Shown here: piece by piece, positions 16,450 through 24,659 of the stretch
Numbering within the stretch: position 1 is the stretch's first letter
Layout: each line of letters opens with the position of its first letter
Assembly: GCA_031272715.1 (NCBI GenBank)
Contig: JAISTH010000029.1
Coordinates: 31,886-95,885, forward strand
Direction: 5' to 3'
DNA: 64,000 bases
Source: Desulfovibrio sp.
GTDB lineage: Bacteria; Desulfobacterota; Desulfovibrionia; Desulfovibrionales; Desulfovibrionaceae
The notes under the pieces: generated by a model
The model's input: only the letters and a program-made list of their open reading frames with translations
Database searches by the model: none
Told to the model about the DNA's origin: nothing
Translations under genes and position numbers: made by a program

Positions 16450-16754
16450 GGCTTCCTCGACGTCCGCGCCGGGAAATGGCTACGCTTGGCGCGTCCCGGG
16501 GACGGGAGCGCATCGCGTTCGCCAGAGCGGAGGCGCGGCGACGCCGGCGCAATCGTGGACCCTCGTCCCGGTGCTGCCGACGGCTTCAGGGGGGAGTTCG
16601 AAAATCCGCAAAGGGCTCGCGACGCGGCCCCCTTGGCGCGTGCGATGGATCGCGGAATCGGGAGGTGGATACGCCCTCCCGATCCGCCTGTCATCCGGCG
16701 GAAGGGCCGGATGCGAAAAATTTCAACGCGTGCGGACCATGCCGTGGCATGCCG
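16450..16754. other. Spacer upstream of the 1012-residue protein gene
   Basis: About 305 GC-rich bases with no supported gene. I see no clear terminator for the HAD hydrolase gene or promoter for the large gene. Confidence 0.35.
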
Positions 16755-17516
16755 TCACAATACCAGTTCCCCCAGATGCTCCACCACCCGCCACGGCTGG
16801 ATCCTCTCCCTGGCCAGATCCTCCCTTGTGGCCTCGCCGCTGAGCACCAGCACGAAGTCGATCCCCGCGTTCTCGGCGAGACGCTTGTCCGTGGAAAGCC
16901 TGTCCCCGGCCATGACCACGGCCTCCTTGGGGTAGCGTTCCAGCACCGGGGAAAGGACGGCGGGATCGGGCTTGCCGAATATCATGTCGGGCACGCGCCC
17001 CGTGGCCTTCTCGTAGAGGGCCAGGAAGCTGCCGACGTCCGGCAGGGGGCCCAGCGGGTCAGGGCACACGAGGTCGGGATGGGTGGCGTAGAAGGGGATG
17101 TCGCCGTTGCGCAGGAGTCTCGCGGACACGGCGAGCTTCTCGTAGTTGAGTTCGGTGTCGTAGGAGAGGATCACGGCCTGGGCCCCTTCCGGGGACAGGG
17201 CGAGTTCCGGCATGGCCCGGGCGATGTGGGCCGTGTAGTCCCGGTTCCCCACGAGATAGGCCCTGGTGATGCCCTCCCGGCGCAAATGCGCCAGCAGAGG
17301 CTCGGTGGGGGAGAGGAACTGGTCGAGCCGGGCCGGGATCCCCATGCTCGTCAGCTTGCGGACGTAGGTGTCCGGGGCCTTCGAGGTGTTGTTGCTGAGG
17401 AAGCGGAAGTCGAGGTCGTCCCAGTGGCGCTGTATGAAGGCCACGGCGCCGGCGATGGGGATGTTGCCGAGATAGACCGTCCCGTCGAGGTCGAGGACGA
17501 GGCACCGCTTTTCCAT
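16755..17516 (-). CDS. HAD-IIA family hydrolase (NagD-like phosphatase)
   Basis: A 253-residue haloacid-dehalogenase-type phosphatase. Motif I is DLDGTVYLG near residue 8, motif II LSNNTSKAP, and motifs III/IV are GKPDP and GDRLSTDKRLAENAGI near residue 205. The type IIA cap lies between II and III. Known relatives dephosphorylate nucleotides, p-nitrophenyl phosphate or glycolipid/phosphoglycolate-type substrates; the substrate here cannot be told. The start at 17516 was chosen because MEKRCLVLDLDG is the normal N terminus. It is downstream of dctM on the same strand, 160 bases away, so possibly co-transcribed with the TRAP genes. Confidence 0.9.
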   Translation of the reverse strand: MEKRCLVLDLDGTVYLGNIPIAGAVAFIQRHWDDLDFRFLSNNTSKAPDTYVRKLTSMGIPARLDQFLSPTEPLLAHLRREGITRAYLVGNRDYTAHIARAMPELALSPEGAQAVILSYDTELNYEKLAVSARLLRNGDIPFYATHPDLVCPDPLGPLPDVGSFLALYEKATGRVPDMIFGKPDPAVLSPVLERYPKEAVVMAGDRLSTDKRLAENAGIDFVLVLSGEATREDLARERIQPWRVVEHLGELVL

Positions 17517-17675
17517 GTTCTTCCGCTCGCTCCCTGAGTGCTTGGATTCGGACCGTTGGCCCCAACCGTTCCGCAAGGGCCGGCCGGCCCCGCGTATCAA
17601 GATCGGGCCCATCCGGCGCCGGGAGTCTGGACGCCGGAAGGGCCCGCGCATATGCCGGATCGACGGATCCGGGCG

Positions 17676-18956
17676 TTACATCAGCCACCTCATGGGCACG
17701 AGGGAGAGTTTGGGGAATATCACCAGCAGGAACAGGATGACCACCTCCGCGATGACGAACGGCAGCATCTTGCTCACCAGGTTCTGTATCTTGATGTTGC
17801 CGATGCCGCACACGACGTAGAGCACGGTTCCGACCGGCGGGGTGATGACCCCGATGCCAAGGTTCAGGATGAACAGCAGCCCGAAATGGTACGGATCGAT
17901 GCCCGCCTGCAGGATGAGGGGATAGAAGACCGGGGCGAAGATGAGCACGTTGGGGGTCAGGTCCATGACCATGCCGGCTGCGAGCAGGAAGAGCATGATG
18001 ACCATCAGCAGGATCGTCGGGGAGTCGATGAAGGGGGAGAAGAGGTTCGCCACTTGGTTGGGTATCTGGGCGAGGGTGATGAAGTAGGCCACGGCCGAGG
18101 CCGTTGCCACAACCAGCATGACGACGGCGGAGGTCCTGGCCGCCGCGGCGCTCACCCTGAGCAGTTGCCGGAAGGAGAGTTCCCTGTAGTAGAGCATGCA
18201 CACGCAGATGGCGAAGATGGCCGCGAAGGCGCCGCCTTCCGTGGGGGTGAAGATGCCGAAGCGGATGCCGCCAAGCAGAAGGACCGGCAGCATGAAGGCC
18301 GGGCTTGAGTCCTTCACGATGCGGATGGCTTCCTCACGGGTGAAGGTGATGGTCTCCGTGTAGCCGTCCTTGCGCACGATGAAGAACCACACGAACATGA
18401 GGGCCATGCCCAGCATCAGGCCCGGGAACAGGCCTATCATGAAGAGGCGCGTCACCGAGAGGCTCACGGTGGCCCCGAGGATGATGAAGTTCGTGCTGGG
18501 AGGGATGATGGGGCCGAGGATGGCGCTGGAGGCGATGAGCCCTCCCGCACGTCCGGGATGGTATCCCGCCTGGGCCATCATGGGGAGCAGCAGCCCCCCG
18601 AGGGCCGCCGCCTCGCCCACGGAACTGCCCATGAGGCCGGCGAAGATGACGCTGGCGACGATGGCGGCATAGCCGAGACCGCCCTTGACCCGCCCGATGA
18701 GCAGTTGGGCCAGTTGCACCACGCGCTTGGAGAGCCCTCCCGCCGCCATGATCTCCCCGGCGAACACGAAGAAGGGGATGGCCATGAGGGGATAGTTGTT
18801 GGCCCCGTCCAGCATGATGTTGGGGATGGTCATGATGTCCCACATCCCCGAGGTGTACATGAGCACCATCGCGCACAGCACGAGAACCAGGGAGATGGGG
18901 ATGCCCATGCACAGGAAGAGGAAGAGGCTCCCGAAGAAATAGTAGAGTTCCTGCAT
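17676..18956 (-). CDS. dctM: TRAP transporter large permease subunit DctM
   Basis: A 426-residue, ~12-helix membrane protein that carries out sodium-coupled solute uptake with DctP and DctQ. Family segments such as GGLLLPMMAQAGYHPGRAGG, ILGPIIPPSTNFII and LILQAGIDPYHFGLLFILNL are clear. The length is normal. It starts three bases after the dctQ stop, so translation is coupled. Although the name DctM comes from C4-dicarboxylate systems, TRAP substrates range over organic acids, sugars acids and sulfonates; the permease sequence does not reveal which. Confidence 0.95.
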   Translation of the reverse strand: MQELYYFFGSLFLFLCMGIPISLVLVLCAMVLMYTSGMWDIMTIPNIMLDGANNYPLMAIPFFVFAGEIMAAGGLSKRVVQLAQLLIGRVKGGLGYAAIVASVIFAGLMGSSVGEAAALGGLLLPMMAQAGYHPGRAGGLIASSAILGPIIPPSTNFIILGATVSLSVTRLFMIGLFPGLMLGMALMFVWFFIVRKDGYTETITFTREEAIRIVKDSSPAFMLPVLLLGGIRFGIFTPTEGGAFAAIFAICVCMLYYRELSFRQLLRVSAAAARTSAVVMLVVATASAVAYFITLAQIPNQVANLFSPFIDSPTILLMVIMLFLLAAGMVMDLTPNVLIFAPVFYPLILQAGIDPYHFGLLFILNLGIGVITPPVGTVLYVVCGIGNIKIQNLVSKMLPFVIAEVVILFLLVIFPKLSLVPMRWLM

Positions 18957-18959
18957 GGC

Positions 18960-19499
18960 CTAAACCTCCTTCTCGGCGCGGAGGAACTCCGAGGCGGGCT
19001 TGCGCACCAGCCGCACCAGATCCCTCAGATGGATCACGAAGGCCGAGATGGCCATGATGGGAAGGCTGCCGTTGATCAGCCCCATGTTGATGCCCGTGGC
19101 CACCGAGTAGGTGTCGTAGGTCTGCTGCACCATGACGATCCCGCCGACGATGAGCAGGACGAGGGCGGCGAGACCGAAAAGCGAGGCGATGATGTCGATG
19201 GTCTTGCGGGTGATGCCGCTGGTCAGGCCCACGAACATGTCCACCGCGATGTGCTTGCCGCGGTAGAAGGCCTCGATGGAGCCGAAGAAGGTCACGTACA
19301 TGAAGAGGAACCGGGCCCACTCCTCGCTGGGAGCGAAACTCGAGCGGAAGACGTACCGCAGGAACGCGTTGTAGAAGACGAGGCCGATCATCCCGAGGAA
19401 GATGGCCGCGCAGAACACCTCGAAAAGGAACTCCCCGATGGTGGTTTCGCCTATCGCGGGCGTCGCGTGTGGATCCTTTGGCGCTTCCGGAGTGGACAT
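18960..19499 (-). CDS. dctQ: TRAP transporter small permease subunit DctQ
   Basis: A 179-residue four-helix membrane protein. Typical DctQ pattern: IFLGMIGLVFYNAFLRYVF, SEEWARFLFMYVTFFGSIEAFYRGKHI (the conserved glutamate-tryptophan and RGKHI), then two further hydrophobic segments. ATG 19499 has AGGAG at good spacing; the track start ten codons upstream lacks it. It lies between dctP and dctM; a terminator-like hairpin separates it from dctP. Confidence 0.93.
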   Translation of the reverse strand: MSTPEAPKDPHATPAIGETTIGEFLFEVFCAAIFLGMIGLVFYNAFLRYVFRSSFAPSEEWARFLFMYVTFFGSIEAFYRGKHIAVDMFVGLTSGITRKTIDIIASLFGLAALVLLIVGGIVMVQQTYDTYSVATGINMGLINGSLPIMAISAFVIHLRDLVRLVRKPASEFLRAEKEV

Positions 19500-19538
19500 G
19501 GCTATCTCTCCTGATGACGGCCGCACACGTGGATGCGG

Positions 19539-19572
19539 AAAAAGGGCGGATTCCCTCTCGGGGAATCCGCCC
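19539..19572 (-). terminator. Terminator-like hairpin between dctP and dctQ
   Basis: On the minus strand GGGCGGATTCCC pairs with GGGAATCCGCCC and is followed by TTTTT, nine bases after the dctP stop. It would reduce transcription of dctQM relative to dctP or protect the dctP mRNA 3' end. Confidence 0.75.
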
Positions 19573-19580
19573 TGCCCTAA

Positions 19581-20582
19581 TCACTTCTTGTCTCTGTAGC
19601 TCAGCGCGCTGTCAAGGATCTCCTGGGCATTGGGAACGGTGTCATAGAAGAGCTTCCAGCTCCGCTTGCCCGCCTCGAACATGGCCTGCTTGAACTCGGG
19701 GGACGGCGTCGAGACCTTGCCGCCGCCATCGGTGATGGTCTTCACGGCCTTCTTCTCCAGATCGCCGAGGAGGCCCCAGACGTACTCGGCGGACTCGTGG
19801 GCCGCTTCGTCCACCCACTTCCTGTCCTGGTCGGGGAGGCCCTTGTAGAATTCCTCGTTGATGTAGAGGGAGTGGATGATCAGGATGTGGCCTGAGAGGG
19901 TGATGTTGGGGGTGATCTCGTACATCTTCAGGGCGACGATGTCGGCGAAGGGGCTGTCGCCGCCGTCGATGACGCCCTGGTCGAGGGCGGCCGGGACTTC
20001 GGCGAAGGGCATGGGCTGTCCGCTGATGCCGCATTCCTTGGCGAAGTTGGTGTACAGGGGGATGTTGGGCACCCGCATGCGCAGACCCTTCAGGTCGGCC
20101 ATGCTCTTGATGGGCTTCTTGGAATAGAAGTGGCGGAAGCCCAAGGGGAAGGCGTTGAGGGTGCGCAGCCCGGACTTCTCCGGGAAGCCCTTGTTGATGA
20201 GCTGGAAGGTCGTGCCGTTCATGGCCCTGTGGGCGTGCTCAAGGCTGTCGTACAGCATGGGGGTCTCGAGCATGGCCATGGCGGGATGCATGGAGGACGT
20301 CTGGGTGCCGGTGGCGCACATCTGGATCGAGCCCTTGCGGGTGCTGGCGATGTAGGCGTCCTCCTTGCCCAGCTGGCTGTTGGGGAAGACCTTGACGGAG
20401 TACTTGCCGTTGGACTTCTTCTCGAGGAGTTCCCCGAACTTCCGCATGCCCAGGGTCTCCGGCTCTCCGTCAGGCTTCATGCCGGCGATCTTTATCTCCA
20501 CCGGCGCCGCCTGGGGGGCGGTCACCAGAAAGGCGCCCAGCATGAGGGCGACGGCAAGCAGGAGGCTCAAACATTTTTTCAT
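19581..20582 (-). CDS. dctP: TRAP transporter substrate-binding protein DctP
   Basis: A 333-residue periplasmic binding protein with a signal peptide (MKKCLSLLLAVALMLGAFLV, probable cleavage after APQA). The DctP-family elements are LGKEDAYIASTRKGSIQM, LKGLRMRVPNIPLYTNF with the conserved arginine that binds the substrate carboxylate, and PAALDQGVIDGGDSPFADIV. It delivers the ligand to DctQM. First gene of the operon; the ATG follows GGAG. The ligand cannot be read from the sequence, but a carboxylate is expected from the conserved arginine. Confidence 0.94.
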   Translation of the reverse strand: MKKCLSLLLAVALMLGAFLVTAPQAAPVEIKIAGMKPDGEPETLGMRKFGELLEKKSNGKYSVKVFPNSQLGKEDAYIASTRKGSIQMCATGTQTSSMHPAMAMLETPMLYDSLEHAHRAMNGTTFQLINKGFPEKSGLRTLNAFPLGFRHFYSKKPIKSMADLKGLRMRVPNIPLYTNFAKECGISGQPMPFAEVPAALDQGVIDGGDSPFADIVALKMYEITPNITLSGHILIIHSLYINEEFYKGLPDQDRKWVDEAAHESAEYVWGLLGDLEKKAVKTITDGGGKVSTPSPEFKQAMFEAGKRSWKLFYDTVPNAQEILDSALSYRDKK

Positions 20583-20859
20583 GGTGCAACTCCATTTTCT
20601 GACGTTGGCGGCGGATGCCGTCCGGCGGTGTCGCCCGGCGGCAGGAAGCCGAAGGATCGGTTCCGGTTCCCGTCCACGCCCACGCTTGGGGGGCGAGGTA
20701 GGATGCGAGGCATGGTCGCGGAAGTGGCCCGGACATCGACGCGGAAAGGCCTTCGGGGATGACCGATGCGATGCCTTCCCGTGCGCGGTCTGCCGTTCCA
20801 GCTACCTGGATCGCGGCGCATTCCGTCCATCCCGTAGGGTCGGGACGGACTTTCCGAAA

Positions 20860-20888
20860 ACCCTATAACAATATGAGGGAAAAGGCAA
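20860..20888 (-). promoter_or_regulatory. Candidate promoter of the dctPQM operon
   Basis: TTGCCT and TAGGGT with a 17-base spacer on the minus strand; an overlapping TATA-rich stretch (TTATAG) is also present. The leader to dctP would be about 270 bases, long enough for regulation, though I recognise no known riboswitch in it. Confidence 0.35.
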
Positions 20889-20979
20889 CGCCCGGGATTC
20901 GGCCGCAATGCGGCCGTGACAGTCGATGGGGACATGCTGGCATGGACGGGGCATGTGCAGCGGGACTGCGCGAATAAAG

Positions 20980-21091
20980 TGGCCAGCCTGGTCACCCAAG
21001 GCCTGTCCGCATGAACCTGCCCCCGGCCGCCTGCCGTGCCGGCATTTGCCCCGCCGGCCATCGCCTGAGGCGGAACGACCCTTGCGAACGC
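20980..21091 (-). repeat. Diverged ~110-bp repeat, copy A
   Basis: On the minus strand the segment beginning CGTTCGCAAGGGTCGTTCCG, through AAATGCCGGCACG and TCATGCGGACAG, matches the plus strand at 22682-22795 at about 70 percent by eye. The two copies are in inverted orientation. Confidence 0.6.
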
Positions 21092-21590
21092 AACGTCTGG
21101 CCGATGTGCGCCGAACGGCAGGACCTTCGGTCTCTCCACCGGGAAGGTCCAGATTTCCTGAATGATGGCGTCGCCATCGAGGAGATTCTCGTCGCCGCTC
21201 CGCGCCGTGTAGGACTGGTCGCGATGTGCATGTACCGGGACGCCGATGTGGGGGACGATATCGAGGACATCCGTCCGGAACCTGTACTCGCTCTGGCCCC
21301 GGCGGATATCGCCCAACCCATGACGTCACTTTCCAGGTCCCCCATCCCCATGCTGTCGGGCAGGTACTGCTGGAGCCTGTTGTAGGCTTGTGTGATCGAT
21401 GTCGGCGGAGAGGGCGAAGTCGCAGTTGGTCCAGCCTCCGTAGAGGCCGCCCCCACCACAGAGGGAGAAGCCGTCGGTCCCCTCGGCCACGTCGCCGGAG
21501 GCGACCATGTAGCTCCCGCCGATGCAGAAGGAGAGACCAGCCAGGAACATCGTGAAGCCCGAACTGCCCCGTCGTCCCCGCCTTGTCCCC
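21083..21590 (-). pseudogene. Decayed autotransporter beta-barrel domain
   Basis: Three minus-strand frames, read in succession, spell out an autotransporter barrel: GGSYMVASGDVAEGTDGFSL and LYGGWTNCDFALSADIDHTS in one frame, LQQYLPDSMGMGDLESDVMG in the next, then YRFRTDVLDIVPHIGVPVHA and GDAIIQEIWTFPV in the third. This order matches the C-terminal translocation barrels of large AidA-type autotransporters, which are abundant in this bacterial group. At least two frameshifts separate the pieces and the C-terminal strands and entire passenger are missing, so the gene is dead. The 3' side runs directly into the repeat at 20980. Confidence 0.65.
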
Positions 21591-22004
21591 GTATGCCTCT
21601 TCTGGCCCGCAGCTCCCATCCTTTCTCCCATGGTTGCGACTGAACCGCCTGCGACAAGGGGCGGTCCTCCCTCTGCGGTGATGCTGCTGTGCGTTGGCCG
21701 TCTTTCGGGGCGGAACAAATTTTTTGGGGGCATTTTTTTCTTGACGGTCCTCCACTAAGCATGGTACAACCCTTGGACAACAGGGGTGCGCCGCCAGCAA
21801 ATCCATTTGCTGGGCAAGCTCTCCCGAGGAGACGGCTGCCGAGGACCGTTGCCATGTTCCCTTCGGAAATGTTCAGAGATCACGTATCTCCTTTCGGTAG
21901 ATGCCCATAGCAAAGGCGGATACGCCCCTGCGGAAAGTCACTACGACTGTTGTCTTGACGTACTTTAGATTCGTGGAATGTGCTCATTGCCGGGTTGTCT
22001 GGCA
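21591..22004. other. Debris region upstream of the barrel remnant
   Basis: No gene is supported. Short T-runs (TTTTTTGGGGGCATTTTTTT near 21720) are present, but without a convincing hairpin. The minus frame continuing from the barrel is interrupted. Confidence 0.3.
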
Positions 22005-22154
22005 ATGAACAATCTTCTGATTTCCTTGCTGGCCGGGCGAAGGCGCAGTGAACGCCGAATACAGACGGAAGTAGGCTACTCAGCCTGAAACTGCCTATTG
22101 ATGCAGATGATGGTAAATGTTCAGATAGAATCTCAGACATTGAAAAGGAAAAAA

Positions 22155-22247
22155 ATGACATGGATAATTCTTACTGCTGGTGCTGCCGTCATTGCTGCGA
22201 TAATAGCTGTCCTATGGAGGGCCAAAAGTGAAGGGTACTTTGGATAA
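22155..22247 (+). CDS. Small membrane peptide (30 residues)
   Basis: A 30-codon ORF below the track's cut-off, encoding MTWIILTAGAAVIAAIIAVL then WRAKSEGYFG. It is one perfect transmembrane segment with a short polar tail. AAAAGGAAAA precedes the ATG at normal spacing, and an intrinsic terminator follows 44 bases after the stop, which together support a real small transcript. Similar single-span peptides act as membrane-protein regulators or type I toxins; which applies here is unknown. Confidence 0.45.
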   Translation: MTWIILTAGAAVIAAIIAVLWRAKSEGYFG

Positions 22248-22290
22248 ATCAGACATGCCTCCCGCATGATATCTGCATCACTCCACTACA

Positions 22291-22331
22291 ACGATTGGCT
22301 TGGCATAACCACTAGGCCAATCGTCTTTTTC
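22291..22331 (+). terminator. Intrinsic terminator after the small peptide gene
   Basis: ACGATTGGC pairs with GCCAATCGT across a 16-base loop, followed by CTTTTT. Confidence 0.65.
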
Positions 22332-22832
22332 GCACCTAGACGCAATCAACAGCAGGCATGATCCTCTGCATGTCGCCAATGATGGCATCTGTGGTGCGTA
22401 GTCTCTCAAACATCCCAGAATTCTATGCCAGACCGCTTTGGACTGACGATCATCAGCCTCGTCCACAGAATCAGCCTAGAACTCGAATCTGATCCTCCCG
22501 AAAACCCCATGGGCCATCGTGTGCTCAAAAGCCGTGCATGCGGGATTGCCGGACGACTGCCCAAGCCGATTGCACGAAAGAATGGCGCGGACGGAACCCG
22601 CCCCTCTTCTTCGAGGCCCATTGGCCGGCATGGCTCTGTGGCACGGGCCTGCGCATGCTCTCTGCACAGCGACCAACCGCCTCGTTCGCAAGGATCGATC
22701 CGCCCTGGCGACGCTTAGAGGAACAAATGCCGGCACGACTGGCAGATGGGCGCAGTTCCATGCGGACAGACCCCGAGTGGCCAAGCCGGCCCTGCTTTCA
22801 TGCGATCGCCTCGGTGCCTGCGTCCCGGTGCG
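22332..22832. other. Spacer upstream of glpA
   Basis: Composition shifts from AT-rich to GC-rich around 22450. Only shadow ORFs are seen, apart from the diverged repeat copy B listed separately. Confidence 0.35.
22682..22795 (+). repeat. Diverged ~110-bp repeat, copy B
   Basis: CGTTCGCAAGGATCGATCCG, AAATGCCGGCACG and CATGCGGACAG on the plus strand match copy A (20980-21091 minus) at about 70 percent by eye. The copies bracket about 1.6 kb of debris in inverted orientation. Confidence 0.6.
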
Positions 22833-22861
22833 TTGACAACTCCATGTCCTCGGACTAGGAT
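22833..22861 (+). promoter_or_regulatory. Promoter of the glpABC operon
   Basis: Perfect TTGACA, 17-base spacer, TAGGAT. Expected transcription start near 22868, giving a leader of about 155 bases before glpA. It starts just past repeat copy B. Confidence 0.65.
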
Positions 22862-23024
22862 GCCCCTCGACGTCAGGGGAACGGCCGCCCACCCCCATGG
22901 CTCGGCCCCCGCCCCACGTCTCCCCGACGTCGAAGTCACGGCCCTCCCTGACGACGCCCCGCCCACACGCGCCGGGACCGCGTCGCCGCACTCCCGGACC
23001 ACACGCTTGCCCGGCAGGTTCGAT

Positions 23025-24659
23025 GTGAGCACCCCCTCCCCAGAAAGAAACGCCACCACTGTCGCCATCATCGGCGGCGGCGCCACTGGCGTCGGCATAC
23101 TCAGGGATCTCTCAATGCGGGGCATCCCCGCCGTGCTGCTGGAGCGTCAGGCGCTGGCCGCCGGCACGAGCTCCCGCTTCCACGGACTCCTGCACTGCGG
23201 CGGCCGTTACGCCGTGGGGGATCCCGAAGCGGCAAGGGAATGCATCCAGGAGAACCGCATCCTGCGCCACATAGCCCCGAACTGCATCGAGTCGCCGGAG
23301 GGCTTCTTCGTCCTCACCCCGGAGGACGACCCGGCGTACGAGAAAACCTGGCTCGAAGGCTGCGCCAAGGCCGGCATCGCGACATCCCCCGTTGATCCCG
23401 ACGAGGCGCGCCGCCTCGAACCCGGCCTCTCCCCGGACATCAAGGTCGTGCACCGCGTGCCCGACGCCTCCGTGGACGGCTTCAGGCTCGTCTGGCACAA
23501 CTGGCTCAGCGCCAGGGAGCACGGGGGGCAGCTGCGGCTGCGCCATCAGGTCACGGGCATCCTGCAGGACGGGGGCAAGGTCGCGGGGTTGCGGGTCCTC
23601 GACCGGAACAAGGGGGAGGAATACGTCCTGAACTGCGACATGGTGGTCAGCGCCGCAGGTCCCTGGGCCGGGGAGGTCGCCGCCATGGCGGGCATCCACG
23701 TGGACATCACCCCGGACCGCGGCACCCTCGTCGTCTTCAACCACCGCTTCGCCTCCCGCATCGTCAACCGCCTCCACCGCAGCGGCGACGGGGACATCTT
23801 CGTTCCCGTGGGCACGGTGACCATCCTCGGCACGACCTCCTTCACGGCGGACGGCCCGGAGGACACGCTGCCCACCAGCGAGGAGGTGCTGCGGTTGCTT
23901 GATCTTGGCGCCCCCGTCTTCCCCGATCTGCGATCCCACAGGATATTGCGCGCCTTCGCAGGCGTGAGGCCCCTCTACACCCCGCCGAACACCGCCCACG
24001 GCCGCGGCGGAAGCCGGAACTTCGTCATCGTGGACCACGCCGACCAGGGGCTTGCGGGCATGGTCTCCATCTTCGGCGGCAAGCTCACGACATACCGGCT
24101 CATGGCGGAGAAGATCGGCGACCTCGTCGCCAAGCGCCTCGGCGTGAACGCCCCCTGCGCAACGGCCAGGACGCCCCTTTCCCCGCCTCCATCCCGCTCG
24201 GACATGGAAAAGGCCTCGAAGATATTCCCCGTGTCGGCGTTGCGGCAGGCCGCCGAGCGTCAGGGCGCCGCCTTCCCCAAGCTCGTCAAGGGACTCGCCG
24301 AAGGGCGGGGCGCGGAATTCCTGTGCGAGTGCGAGATGGTCAGCCGGGCCGAAGTCGAACTCACCGCCATGGAGAGTCCGGCCTTCAATCTCAACGACAT
24401 CAGGGTGCGCACCCGCATCGGCATGGGCACCTGCCAGGGGGCCTTCTGCCCCCTGCGCAGCATGGGTGCGCTCCATGCCGCGGGGATACGGGAGGATCTC
24501 GATCCCCGGCGGGAACTGTCGCGATTCCTGGGCGAGCGGTGGAAAGGGCTGCGCCCGGCCCTCTGGGGCGTGCAGGTGCAGGAGATCGAACTCAGCCGGG
24601 AGATATACGGGGCCACCTTCAATCTCGGCAACAGCAGGGAAGACGGGGAGACGTCATGA
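23025..24659 (+). CDS. glpA: Anaerobic glycerol-3-phosphate dehydrogenase subunit A
   Basis: A 544-residue FAD-dependent catalytic subunit oxidising glycerol 3-phosphate to dihydroxyacetone phosphate. The dinucleotide fold IIGGGATGVGILRDLSMRG lies at the N terminus, FGGKLTTYRLMAE in the middle and a C-terminal BFD-like iron-sulfur domain with CECE...GTCQGAFC. The track start at 22746 lies upstream of the predicted promoter, so I take the in-frame GTG at 23025 (VSTPSPERNATTVAIIGGG), which gives the standard length. The stop overlaps the glpB ATG (ATGA). Electrons pass through GlpB and GlpC to menaquinone. Confidence 0.93.
   Translation: MSTPSPERNATTVAIIGGGATGVGILRDLSMRGIPAVLLERQALAAGTSSRFHGLLHCGGRYAVGDPEAARECIQENRILRHIAPNCIESPEGFFVLTPEDDPAYEKTWLEGCAKAGIATSPVDPDEARRLEPGLSPDIKVVHRVPDASVDGFRLVWHNWLSAREHGGQLRLRHQVTGILQDGGKVAGLRVLDRNKGEEYVLNCDMVVSAAGPWAGEVAAMAGIHVDITPDRGTLVVFNHRFASRIVNRLHRSGDGDIFVPVGTVTILGTTSFTADGPEDTLPTSEEVLRLLDLGAPVFPDLRSHRILRAFAGVRPLYTPPNTAHGRGGSRNFVIVDHADQGLAGMVSIFGGKLTTYRLMAEKIGDLVAKRLGVNAPCATARTPLSPPPSRSDMEKASKIFPVSALRQAAERQGAAFPKLVKGLAEGRGAEFLCECEMVSRAEVELTAMESPAFNLNDIRVRTRIGMGTCQGAFCPLRSMGALHAAGIREDLDPRRELSRFLGERWKGLRPALWGVQVQEIELSREIYGATFNLGNSREDGETS

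Noticed and set aside
14107-16935. 942-residue plus-strand ORF
   Set aside because: Shadow of the 1012-residue minus-strand gene, with low-complexity composition and no domain.
20583-20859. Riboswitch in the long dctP leader
   Set aside because: The predicted leader is long, but I recognise no known riboswitch core.
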